Below, in pieces: positions 44,061 through 54,522 of a DNA stretch of 64,000 nt. The notes beneath the pieces were generated by a model that did no database searches, was not told where the DNA came from, and worked only from the letters and a program-made list of their open reading frames with translations. Origin of the DNA: Galeopsis tetrahit (taxonomy: Eukaryota; Streptophyta; Magnoliopsida; Lamiales; Lamiaceae); NCBI GenBank assembly GCA_963675135.1, contig OY776130.1, positions 21,072,001 through 21,136,000 of the forward strand, in the 5' to 3' direction. Made by a program: the position numbers and the translations under genes. Positions within the stretch are counted from its first letter, which is position 1. Each line of letters opens with the position of its first letter.

Positions 44061-46980
44061 ATGTGGGCATGAATCAATCATCTCTTTTGAAACTCAATTG
44101 TGTAAACTACAATAATAGAATTCAAATTAACATATGGTTATAATTCATTCGAACTAAGAAAAAAATAAGATTATGTAAGTAATTTTAAAACATTGAAACT
44201 TAATTATTAATTTTTCGAGTCTTATGTAATTTTATTTTTATGTCAAGTCATTATTTATAATTTACATAATATAGGAAAATGACGTAAATTAATCCATTTA
44301 TAAAATTATGAGATGTGAATTAAATTTTTTTAAATCTTTTTGAACATTTTTTAAGGGTTTTTGAACATATTTTTTTACGGATGGATAAAGTAATATACTT
44401 TTTCCGTTTCAAGGAAATTTGCACATTTGGAATTTTATACATTTCTTAAAATTTGTAAGAAAATGTGTATGAGTTGTATTTTGAGAGTTGATTTTATAAA
44501 CTTCAATTAATAAAATAAAGAAAAAAATAGATTGAGTATGAAAAAGTAATGATATATAAATAAATAAATATATGTATTTTAAGTGTGTGGGTTATAAAAA
44601 TGTTTCTTTAAAAAATTGGTATGGAACATCATGGCCATATATGACAAATGGACAAATCTCTTGAAACAATTTAACAAAATAAAAGACTCAATTATCCATC
44701 CACTATCTCGTTACTCAGAATTGGACTCGAAAAATTAATTCAATTGACACATGTCCCACTTTGTATTCATTTTTAAAAAAAAAATACACTCTCTATCCCA
44801 CAATTTTTTTTTATTAGTCATTTCTACAATTGTTTTTATAACTTTCACCCTCACCATATTTACACAAAATGTCATTACTTTTACCATCAATTTAATCATT
44901 TAGTTTACTTTATTAATAAAATTTTACAAAATTATAAAAAAAAAACTCCATATTTTTCAATACACAAATCATTGAATTCTTCTGGAAAGGGGAGACTTCG
45001 ATAGGCGTGCTAGAAAATATAAACATTTTATTATTAAAAGCATTTTTTGGAAGAAGATGGAGAGTCCTCTTTCAAATCATTTCAAAACACAGATCGGAAA
45101 AAAACCATCTTCTTAAAAATCCATTTCCGAAAACACATTTTATTGTTAAAATCAGTTTTAGAAGAAGATAAAAGAAAAATAATTTGCCACTCACTGCAAA
45201 TTCAATGTCTTAAATGTGATTACATTTTTTGCATATTTTTTATTGAATAATTCTTCTTTACTGTATTTTGTTGGCAAAAAAATTCCAATCGAAAATCTCA
45301 AATTAGAAAACACAAAATGAAAACGATCCAATTTTTGTTTTATTTTTATAAAAAAAAACATTTTCACCAAAGTTGAAGCCAATAACTTAAATAGTTTCAG
45401 CAAAATACATGAAAATCGCAAACAAATGAGACTGTAATGAAAAATCAATGATAAGTTTCACCCCTTTTTTTTTTTTTTTTTTTGGGTGGGGTAAGATTAG
45501 TGAGACTGGAGTAGTTTTTAAGTAGTACTCCTATTGCATTTGGTTTTTAAGTTGTTTCCGTTATTTTTTAGAAATCTTTGATATCTTTTGACTTAAAAGA
45601 CATGGAATAAGTCAACGGTTTCATTATAATTTGTTTTAAGGTTAATTTTCATAATTAGGTCAACACTCTGAATTTAAGGTAAATTTCCATACAATTAGCT
45701 AATTTCCATAGTTAGCTAAATTCATTTTTAATCTTAATTTTTATAATTAGGTAAACACTCTGAATTTAAGGTAAATTTTAAGATTAGTGTCATGAATTTA
45801 TTGACAAAAAATTAGAAATGATTCATTAAGCTTTCGATTTTCATAATTATTTACATGATTGAAAGAAAACATTGAAGAGCTCAACCATTTAATTCGAATT
45901 TAAGGTTAATTTTTATATAATTTATGAACAATTTAATTTTATATTAAAATTAGTGCCATGAATTTATTACTATGATTTGGAAATTTTAAAAATGATTTTC
46001 ATACAATTTTGAATTTAAGAAATGTTTTTATATATTAAAACAAATTCACGATTAAGTTTGTGAATATAATTTATTTTTAGAACTATGTTATATTTTTATT
46101 TTTATTAAATTATATTTAATTTATAAATTATATTATATTTAATTTATAAATTATATTATGAGAATTAAGAAGAAATCTATAGTATTGCTAATTAAAATTT
46201 CTATCCCTAAGGAATAAAATTATGATTTTCAATATAATTTATTTTTAGAACTATGTAGGGATAGAATTACTATGATTTTCAATATAATTTATTTTTAGAT
46301 TATAGAAAGCTATTGACTGAAAAAAATTATATCAGTTAAAATATTACTCTTAAAAGTTGTTGGAATCATATTTTTGAATATAAAGATTATTTGGTTGCAT
46401 GAAATATTTTGTGACGATTTGAGAATTTGCAATTTTCTTTTTAGTACTTTTTTCGACTGAATAAATTTAGAGTAAGTTGACAATTGTATTAAACTTGAGT
46501 TACAATTTAAAAGAATATACAATAAATATACAAATAATTATAATGAAAGCAAATTGAATGCAAAAATATATTCTCAATAATTGTTTTACATTAATTTGAT
46601 TTCAAAGCCTTTTTTGTAAATAGATCATCGAATAAGGAGTCAAAAGCATCAGATCGGTGGGCAAATAAGAAGTCATAAGCATGAGACCAAGAACGAAGTT
46701 ATGTCTTATGTCTTTATCAACTACTTCAAGTATGAGTGAACGGCGAGTGTCTGAGAAACTAAATCAGGAAAACAAAATTGCTCTCTCCATTAAGATCAAA
46801 ATAATATTAACAAATAAAAAAGTGTGGAGAATATTTATCATAAATAATCAACATAAATAATACCTTAACATTCTTGATACCTTCTACAATGAAAGAATAA
46901 AAAAGTGTGAAAGAATGTTTCTAATGACAAATAAGGCTATGAATGAATGAAAGATGGAATGATTGAAATGAATGAAAGAC
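44061..46980. other. AT-rich remains of the Helitron body
   Basis: I cannot recognise any gene. A Rep domain would be expected here but is not readable. There are diverged internal repeats of TATAATTTATTTTTAGAACTATG (partial copies near 46065, 46220 and 46280) and A/T runs. Confidence 0.45.
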
Positions 46981-46986
46981 GAAGAG

Positions 46987-46996
46987 ATTTATATAG
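46987..46996 (-). promoter_or_regulatory. Possible Helitron gene TATA box
   Basis: Minus strand CCTATATAAATCTC lies about 200 bp inside the proposed 5' end (after removing element 3). It is at a plausible place for the RepHel promoter. Confidence 0.4.
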
Positions 46997-47147
46997 GAGT
47001 AAGATTAAGAATGAACGATGGAGATTAAAATTTAAATTGATGGTCAAAATTAAAAGATAGAATTCTAAATGGATGAGAGGTGAGTATTTTTGAAATGGAG
47101 AGATTTGGAGGAGAGATGTTAAAATAGAAGGAGGTTGTGACATGTGT

Positions 47148-48758
47148 TGTTGGTCCTTGGTGGAGTATAACACAAGTGTATGGGGGGGGGGATGCACTTG
47201 TGTATGCAAATTCTTTTCTTTTTAACAAAACTGGTCTTATCAGGCAGGTTGTCTCACAACTGGCCTGAGTGTGAACTTTGATAGATACTTGTCCTACTGA
47301 TTACTATTGAGTGATCAGTTGGCTAGATATCTAAAAGAGTTGCTAAGTGCGGAATGTGGTTGGCCTTTGACTTAAAGAAATACTCCAAGTTAATTTCTGA
47401 AAAGACAGTTATCAGGGACTTTGTCCAAAACAAATTTTCTCACTTACTAGAGTTTGTTCTTTGAAAATTGTTTGAATATGAATGCAATAAAGAATGCAGT
47501 AAGTAAGAGACACACAAGTTTATAGTGGTTCAGAGACTCAAGCTCCTACATCCACTTTCCCTGATTAAACAGGATAATTCCTTCACAATGGAATTAGCTT
47601 GTTTTATAGTGCCAAGGTGCACTGATCAACAACACTCTCTTAGTGTTTTGATCCGTAGGATAATCTGAGTCCTAGTGCTCAATCTCACTGAGTTAAGACT
47701 GTGTTTCACTCTAACAGTCCTTAACTCCTCACTTCTACAACAAACACTCTCTTCACTAAATGATATAAGGTTTGAGGTTTGGTTCCAACTAGTAGAGATA
47801 TCCTTTACAATGAGAACAGATGTAAAGGCTTAGGATATCTCAATGCTAAGCTAGGATGTTTACAAAGAATGACTTAGCTAATTTGAAGTGATTCAGGAAA
47901 CTTGGGATTCTTGTGAATAGCTTGGTTTCCTTTGAAAGCTTGATAATAGTTTGATAGCTTGTGGTTGGATTATCAATCCCTTTGATCACTTCTGTATATA
48001 TATAGGCATATTTGAACAACTATCCGTTGGAGAGATAGCAATTCAAACATGTCTATTTGCAGCACCATTGAAACGGCTAAGAAGCTTGACTTCCTTTTAT
48101 CCACTGTGTAAAAGGGCTCTTCAATGGTTGCTTGAATGAATGTGTTGACTTCTGAAAAATGCGGCTGAGATGACTTGTGACAGTTTCCAAATAAGCACAC
48201 TTCCCAAGGTTGATTTGTGGCAGAATCTACACTCAACCAACGGTCAGATGGGACAAGCTCCCTGAACATTCTTGCTGCTGTTTTAGAATGTTCCAACATT
48301 CATTCAATGCTTCACTCTTTAATGCTCTAAGTCTTCAATGTTTGGTTCAAGCATGATTGGCAATAAATGCTTCATTGAATGTGTCTTCTGTAAGCTTTTG
48401 TCATTCAATTCTCTTGATCATTTGTACTTCAACTGTCTTGATCTTTTGCATTTATGAGCACAGCTTTAGTGTACTTGATCTCTTCAGCTCAGTTGTCCAC
48501 TTGGTCAGCTGTCATGATGCTTCAGCAACTTTGGCCTCAAGACTTAATACCTATCAAGCTGTCTAACATTCAGCATTGGACAACTATCCTGAACTCTAAA
48601 ATCTCACAACATTTCTGAGATTTTTAACTTAAGCATTCTACATACTCAAGTGTTCTGGAACAACTTGCCTGAACAATAACTTGAGCATATCTCAACTAAT
48701 CTGTACATCATCAATCAGGGGTTTTGGTATCTAAATCAAAATCATTTTATTCCCAACA
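47148..48758 (-). repeat. Element 3 3' LTR (1611 bp)
   Basis: It is nearly identical to 60532-62134. It has ten G in the hairpin loop against eight in the 5' LTR, and six extra bases (GTGACA) near 48178. Hairpin arms are at 47171-47181 and 47192-47202. Small frames within it are repeated in the other LTR and are not taken as genes. Confidence 0.95.
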
Positions 48759-48772
48759 ATTTTCCCCTTTTT
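48759..48772 (-). other. Element 3 polypurine tract
   Basis: Minus strand AAAAAGGGGAAAAT abuts the 3' LTR and is preceded by GGCATCATC as in element 2. The rest of the spacer to 49074 holds no gene. Confidence 0.85.
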
Positions 48773-49074
48773 GATGATGCCAAAACCTATTACAAAGGGA
48801 ACTTGACTTATACTATATTTTATCTTCAGGATGAGTGAACTGGTCAACTTTCCTGAAAGAAACTGTTAGCACAATAAATCAAGTATATATGTAATGTCAG
48901 GTTAGTTGAGATAATGAGTTGTTATCTCTTGATAGAAAATCAGTGGTCCTTTTATATATCATCAAGCATTACAGATCAGAAAATCAAGGACAACATAACT
49001 GATATAGAGAAAACAAAATAACAACATCATAATCAAACATAAAATTTAGATAGGGAAGAGATGAACTTATCCAT

Positions 49075-52000
49075 TCAGAGAGTTCCATCATCCTGAGGAG
49101 CAATGCCATATTGAGCCCAGACCCTTTTCTTCAGCTCCCAAACATCCTTGTTGGAGCCTCTAGGGCCTATCTTCATCTTCTCCATCTTCATGATGTTGAT
49201 GAACTCCTCCAGAATCTTTTCCTCATCAATCAAGTTCCCATTGAACTTAGGAGGTATGTACAGAATTGGACCAGGGGCCTTGAACTCCACTCTTGCCATA
49301 TCAGCTGCTGCAAACAGCTTTTGGTAGAGGTCCATGTGGTTCTCAAACATAAACTGGACAAAGACTTCATCCACACTCTCTCCAAGCCACTTCCCAATGA
49401 CATAAAAGTCATATACAAAACTTCTCTTGGCCTCCTCCCATGCATCATTTAGTGAGATTGGAACCCACTTATCATGGTGAGGGTACTGAGTGTCCCATCT
49501 TTGCAGCATTTGAGGTTTGAGTCTTCTGTATGAAGCTCTCCTTCTTGGGGCTTTGAAATTTGCCCTTCTTTCATCCCTTGCCTTGTTGGCCTCAACCAAT
49601 TGCTCCATCCTCTCTTTAGCTCTCTGAAGAGCTAGCTTCTCCTGAGTTTCTGGATCTTTTCCAAAACCTTCTTCAAACAATTTAGAGGGATCATCAGCAA
49701 GTTTGGGCACACCAACTTCAGGCATCCTGTCCTGTACTTCTTCTACAACCTCTTCTTCTTCAATGGCAGGCAGCTTGGCTGCTTTCTTCAATCTTTTTGA
49801 ATGCCTTACTGGAGTAGATTCATCCGACTGAAATTCTGATGGCAAAGTCAGGCTGGTTGGGAAATCATTGAAGGCTTGCAGCTCCTTCCTCTTTCTTTCA
49901 GATGACCTTGTCACCTTCCCCCTTACTTCAGCAGCCTTCTCTTTAGGTTCAAGTCCTGCTGATTCACCACCTGGCCTTTGAAGTTTTCTTGCCTGACTTT
50001 CCATAGCTGACATCATGGACTCCTTGACAGCTATTTGAATCTGCTCTTCCTCAGTCAAATTTTCAATATTCATTGGGCCTTTGCCTTTCCCAATGTCTTC
50101 TACTGACTCCTCCTCAATCTCAGGGTCCTTCTCCTTTCCCTTAGGTTCACCAATCACCAAGGTTCCCTTTGCCCTTGCTCTCTCTCTTTCCCCCTTTTTG
50201 GCATTATCAAAACACTGGGGCTTTAGTTCACTCATAGAGACTGAGAGTTGTGAGTGGGCCTGAGTGAGGGACTTTAATTCCTGCAGTAGATAAACATTCT
50301 CATCATGAATGTTTTGCATTTTATCATCTGCCATGCTCAAGAAAGTGTGAACAGGCTTCATCTTTTGGGAAACAATGGCATCCAATGTGGCTTTCAGTGA
50401 TTGATCAAGTTTGGCCTGAAGTTGATCAGTGAGGTTGGCCACAACTTGATCAGACACTTTGGCCATAAGTTCAACAGTGAACTTCTCAGCAGCCTCCTTC
50501 ACCATAGCAGCTTTCAATTCCTCTGCCTTCTTCCTTTGGGCTGCTGTCCTCTGCCTTAAAACATCTTTGATTGTCTTTCTCAAGGCTTTCACATTATGCT
50601 TGTACAAATCTTTAAGACCCTGCTGTTCTTTCTTCACAGATCTTGTGAATTTTTCCATAGCATCCTTGGCTTTTGTCACTTCAGTTGAAACTGTTTGCAG
50701 TCCAGTTTCAACTCCACATATTCTTGCATCAAGAGTGGGCAATATCACTTCTTCTGACCCTGTTAGCCTCATCTCCACAGAGGCTAGAGTCTTGCCTTGG
50801 CCATCTAAGGTATCAACAGTTGTTGCATGAGCCTTCTCAACTTCCCTGACCAGTGTGTCCAACTTCTCTGACTGCTCTTCAATGATGGATGCAGTCTGAG
50901 TAGCAATCTGAAAGTGAGCCTCAGAGGTATTGGCTTGTTCAAAGTAGATTTGGTTAAGTGTGGACACATTTGCTGATACTGCTTCAAGATCAGTGTTAGC
51001 AGCAACTGGTATATCTGTCAGGGAGGCATCTGCAAAAATTTGCTCAAGAGTGACAGCAACAGAATCTGCAAAACTAACAGTGTTAGTAAAAACTCCCTCA
51101 ACACCCTCTATTTCTTTTTCTCCCATAAGGTCTGATACATCAGCACCTTCTCCCTCATTTTCAACTATATTCTTTTCTTCTTCATTCTCAAAAGATGGAC
51201 TCACATTCACTGGAGAATCAGGCCTCCTTTCACCAAGGGATTCATCAAGTTCAGATTTGACTTGAAGAATAGCCTGACTCTCATATTGGGCTGCACCCAA
51301 TATTTCTACTTCCTCTCCCTCTATTTGTGGTGCACTCAAGGAACCTGTGATTACACAATCCTCACCATCATCTCCCTCTGAATTTTCTGCACTATCAGCC
51401 TTTTCAACTCCTTCAATTCCTAAACCTGACACCTCCATATCCTCAATAGGATCCACAGAGGGCAGTTGTTGGGAGATCACAGTGCTTGGGCATCCCAAGA
51501 CCATTGAGTCATCCTGAATGACTAAAGGCTGGTCAATGTCCAACTTGCCTGACATTGATGAGGCTTTAGCCAAATTAGCTTCTCCCATGGAAGTCTCAGC
51601 ATTGTCAAGCTGTGCCTCAGGTTCAGAAGAACCATCCTTGGCCAATGCATCTTGGACTGAGTTACCATCTTTGGTCAACTCCTCTGAATGATCAGAGTCC
51701 TTCACAGAATGAAAAGTCAAGTAATGTACCTGAGCTGAGTTGAGGCCAGGGGGGTTGGGATTGGTGTGACCATCATCATCATCATCATCATCAGATGTAC
51801 TGTCAGGATGCTTGATTCCTTGTGCTATTCTTTCTCTTTCAGCAAGCACCTTCTCATGAACAATGGTGCAAAATAGGGCCTCAGTGGTTAATACACTGGT
51901 CTTCTTTACATTTGCAAAATGTAACAGCCTATTTTCCTCAACCTGCCACCAGTTGGCACCCTTATCCTGAATAGCCTGAGCTATTTCCACAATTGTTCTA

Positions 52001-53850
52001 TCCTTGATCTCAACAAGTGCTCTGAGATCATAGAACTGTTGTTGCAGCCTGGGATATGCCTTCAATCCTGGATATAATTCATCCACATTGGCTCTTGCAA
52101 TCTGCCTCAACATCCCCTCATAGGTGTATTCTTCACCACTATCATCTCCAGATGAGTTGGCTTGGAATTCAGGAGAGTTGGATTGGGATTCAGGTAGGTT
52201 GGGCTCAGAAGGGTTGGGGTCAGGAGAGATCAAAGCAAGTTGGGATTCAGGTGCTTTTGAGAGCAATGTGTCTGAAGAGATAATTGGAATGGCTGGAATG
52301 GGTGGGAAAACAACTTGATCACCTTCTTGAATAGCAGTTTCAAGAAGTTTGGTATAAGAAAGAAGTCTTGGATCAAGGGGGGAAAAAGGTCTATCCTCAA
52401 GATTGACCAAATCTGCCAGCACATCAATACCTGCTCTATCAGGTGCACCTTCTGGGGAATAAACCTTCTTTGCAATAATGGGGGCATCTTCAGGAGTCTT
52501 GCACTCCTCTTCTTCTTGCCTTGGAGATATTCTTCTAGATTGAATATCAGGGGAGTTGGCCTCAGGGCTGTTGGGTTTTGACTTGGACTTGGAGTTAGAC
52601 CTACTAGCCTGTCTAATCTCCTTGAGGAACTCTTTCTTTTTCTTTTCCTCTTCCATCAACCTCTGCTTCTCAGAAGTCTTGATGATTCTTCTTCTCCTTT
52701 CATACCTTGTTGGCTGGTCAAGGTCTCTGAATTCTGTGATTGTCTCAGGTTGTAGTGGGACAATCTCTCTGAATACTTCACCCTCTTCAGGAGGGTTGAC
52801 TCCTTCATCAGCCACCTTCTCAATCTCCTCTGAAGTGGCTCCTCCACTTCTTGACAGGCTTTCAGGGGAAGATTCACTTAGAATCTGCTTCATCTTCTTC
52901 ATCTTTGGCTGGAGTCTGGGTGATTGTGCTTTCCTTTTCCTTGGAGAGGCTCTGGTTGTTGGAACAGTTGCAACAGTTGCAACAGCTTTCTTGGAGGCAG
53001 CCTCCTGCTTTCTCTTTTCTGTCTTTGAAGACAGCTTTCTGAACATCACCTTTTGTGCAGGAAAAGGCTTTGGCTTTGCTTGAAGATGAGAGTAGTGAGC
53101 AAATCTTTCCAAGAGCAGGCTGGCTCTTGTGCAAAATTGAAGTCTTCCTTCAACCACCACCTTGTGGTGCTTCATCTCCTTAAACTTAAATTTTTCATTC
53201 ATCATCTTGTCAAGAATAAAATTTTTCCAGTTGAACTTGACTCTCTTCTCAGCAGAGTCAATCACAGCAGCCATCACTCTCAACTTAGGCATACTGATTT
53301 GTTCAACACTCCCTGAGTGGCTCAACAAGCTTTTTACAACACAATCAAACAAGTGTCTGTAAGAAGGCTTTAAAGTGTTCTTGTTCTGAGCACTTACAAG
53401 TTTCTTTGGTTCTATCATCCAAGAATAGTAGAACTCATGATCATCTCCTTCCTTGTACATTTCTGGATTCTGGCCTTCTGATGGTAGCCCAAAGCTAGCA
53501 TCTAAATCCTCTGCAGTGAAGATGATGGTGTGTTGGCTTTCTTCATCTTCATCTTCTTCAGCATATGTGAGCTTGGTGCTCACATCTCCCTTCTTCCCTT
53601 TCCATCTGAGATGGGCAAAGAATTCTGCCATGAATGGATTCAGGCAGGAATCAGGCTTGGTACCAAGGAACTTCTCTAGCCCTGCCTCCCTCAGCCATTG
53701 GAGGACTTGTTGAACTTCTGTGTCTGGGCTATCAAAAGCTACCAGCTTTTCAAACCAAAGGGAATTTTGGTTGCTAAGATAAGAGAAATCAATGTCCAAG
53801 GAGGAATCATTGAAGTCTACAAGCTCTTCTCTCTTGATCTTAGGAGCCAT
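49075..53850 (-). CDS. Element 3 giant third ORF (1591 aa), non-env-like, with a UIM-like motif
   Basis: This intact ORF is homologous to element 2's over its length. Conserved blocks are the N-terminal domain (about 1-275: 'DFSYLS', 'MAEFFAHLRW', 'ASFGLPSEG', 'ASLLLERFAHYS'), the middle block with 'DKGANWWQ' and 'EENRLLHFA' (about 585-690), the coiled-coil region (about 990-1230) and the C-terminal 180 residues ('DKWVPISLNDAWEEAKR' to 'VWAQYGIAP'). EEEQIQIAVKESMMS (about 1266-1280) fits the ubiquitin-interacting motif and aligns with the second motif of element 2. Linkers are rich in Pro, Ser, Glu and Lys with NSPE repeats and diverge fastest. I see no signal peptide or membrane helix. It stays open while gag and pol of the same copy are broken. 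Function is unknown. Confidence 0.85.
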   Translation of the reverse strand: MAPKIKREELVDFNDSSLDIDFSYLSNQNSLWFEKLVAFDSPDTEVQQVLQWLREAGLEKFLGTKPDSCLNPFMAEFFAHLRWKGKKGDVSTKLTYAEEDEDEESQHTIIFTAEDLDASFGLPSEGQNPEMYKEGDDHEFYYSWMIEPKKLVSAQNKNTLKPSYRHLFDCVVKSLLSHSGSVEQISMPKLRVMAAVIDSAEKRVKFNWKNFILDKMMNEKFKFKEMKHHKVVVEGRLQFCTRASLLLERFAHYSHLQAKPKPFPAQKVMFRKLSSKTEKRKQEAASKKAVATVATVPTTRASPRKRKAQSPRLQPKMKKMKQILSESSPESLSRSGGATSEEIEKVADEGVNPPEEGEVFREIVPLQPETITEFRDLDQPTRYERRRRIIKTSEKQRLMEEEKKKKEFLKEIRQASRSNSKSKSKPNSPEANSPDIQSRRISPRQEEEECKTPEDAPIIAKKVYSPEGAPDRAGIDVLADLVNLEDRPFSPLDPRLLSYTKLLETAIQEGDQVVFPPIPAIPIISSDTLLSKAPESQLALISPDPNPSEPNLPESQSNSPEFQANSSGDDSGEEYTYEGMLRQIARANVDELYPGLKAYPRLQQQFYDLRALVEIKDRTIVEIAQAIQDKGANWWQVEENRLLHFANVKKTSVLTTEALFCTIVHEKVLAERERIAQGIKHPDSTSDDDDDDDGHTNPNPPGLNSAQVHYLTFHSVKDSDHSEELTKDGNSVQDALAKDGSSEPEAQLDNAETSMGEANLAKASSMSGKLDIDQPLVIQDDSMVLGCPSTVISQQLPSVDPIEDMEVSGLGIEGVEKADSAENSEGDDGEDCVITGSLSAPQIEGEEVEILGAAQYESQAILQVKSELDESLGERRPDSPVNVSPSFENEEEKNIVENEGEGADVSDLMGEKEIEGVEGVFTNTVSFADSVAVTLEQIFADASLTDIPVAANTDLEAVSANVSTLNQIYFEQANTSEAHFQIATQTASIIEEQSEKLDTLVREVEKAHATTVDTLDGQGKTLASVEMRLTGSEEVILPTLDARICGVETGLQTVSTEVTKAKDAMEKFTRSVKKEQQGLKDLYKHNVKALRKTIKDVLRQRTAAQRKKAEELKAAMVKEAAEKFTVELMAKVSDQVVANLTDQLQAKLDQSLKATLDAIVSQKMKPVHTFLSMADDKMQNIHDENVYLLQELKSLTQAHSQLSVSMSELKPQCFDNAKKGERERARAKGTLVIGEPKGKEKDPEIEEESVEDIGKGKGPMNIENLTEEEQIQIAVKESMMSAMESQARKLQRPGGESAGLEPKEKAAEVRGKVTRSSERKRKELQAFNDFPTSLTLPSEFQSDESTPVRHSKRLKKAAKLPAIEEEEVVEEVQDRMPEVGVPKLADDPSKLFEEGFGKDPETQEKLALQRAKERMEQLVEANKARDERRANFKAPRRRASYRRLKPQMLQRWDTQYPHHDKWVPISLNDAWEEAKRSFVYDFYVIGKWLGESVDEVFVQFMFENHMDLYQKLFAAADMARVEFKAPGPILYIPPKFNGNLIDEEKILEEFINIMKMEKMKIGPRGSNKDVWELKKRVWAQYGIAPQDDGTL

Positions 53851-54522
53851 GGATAATTTTGAAGGATAGAAAAGTTTGGAAATAAGTTGCAGGTTTTGAG
53901 GGTTTTCAAAAGCTCGAGAGTATGGAATTATGAGTGCGTAAAGATGGAAGTAAAAAATTGAGGAGTTTATATATGTGGGGAGTTTATTAACCGTTGGTTA
54001 ATAGATAATGGCAGTGGGTAATTGAAAGAACCAATTGAGTAAAGTAGGGTAGTGGGATTGAGACGATTTGATGGAAGTTTAATGCAAATCAATGGTCTTG
54101 ATGATGGCTCAAGAATTCATGAAATCCCAATTAAGATTTTTGCATTAAATGCTGATTTGCCTTTTTGGGGGTAAAAATCTTTATAGCACACTCCATCCTA
54201 AAATGGCCTACTCTTAGACCAAGAAACCTCTTAAATGTCTAATCAATGCTAAAAATAGCAATGATTATCCAATTAACTCGGACAAACATCCTGAGATGTG
54301 CTTTGGTTTCTGTGAGGGTCAAACTGCCTGATGAACTTGCCTGAATGGGTCCCAAAGTTGCTGACTGGGTCCCACTTGGACAACTCCCCTGACCAACATT
54401 GCTGAACAGCATAGGGACAACTTTGCTGAGTTTCCCTCTTTGGCTGACAGCTTCAGTGAGGTTGGTCAACTTTGCTGAAGTTCAACTTGATGAACTTCCC
54501 CCTTCATATGAGCTTTCTTTCC
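53851..54522. other. Element 3 spacer between pol and third ORF
   Basis: There is no gene here. At 54275-54500 it holds several variants of GGACAA(C/A)NNNCCTGA and TTGCTGA. The layout matches 13679-14379 of element 2. Confidence 0.55.

Noticed and set aside
44395..45000. Further Stowaway-like elements near 44395 and 44770
   Set aside because: Only one end resembles a MITE terminus; no matching inverted end or TA pair could be set.
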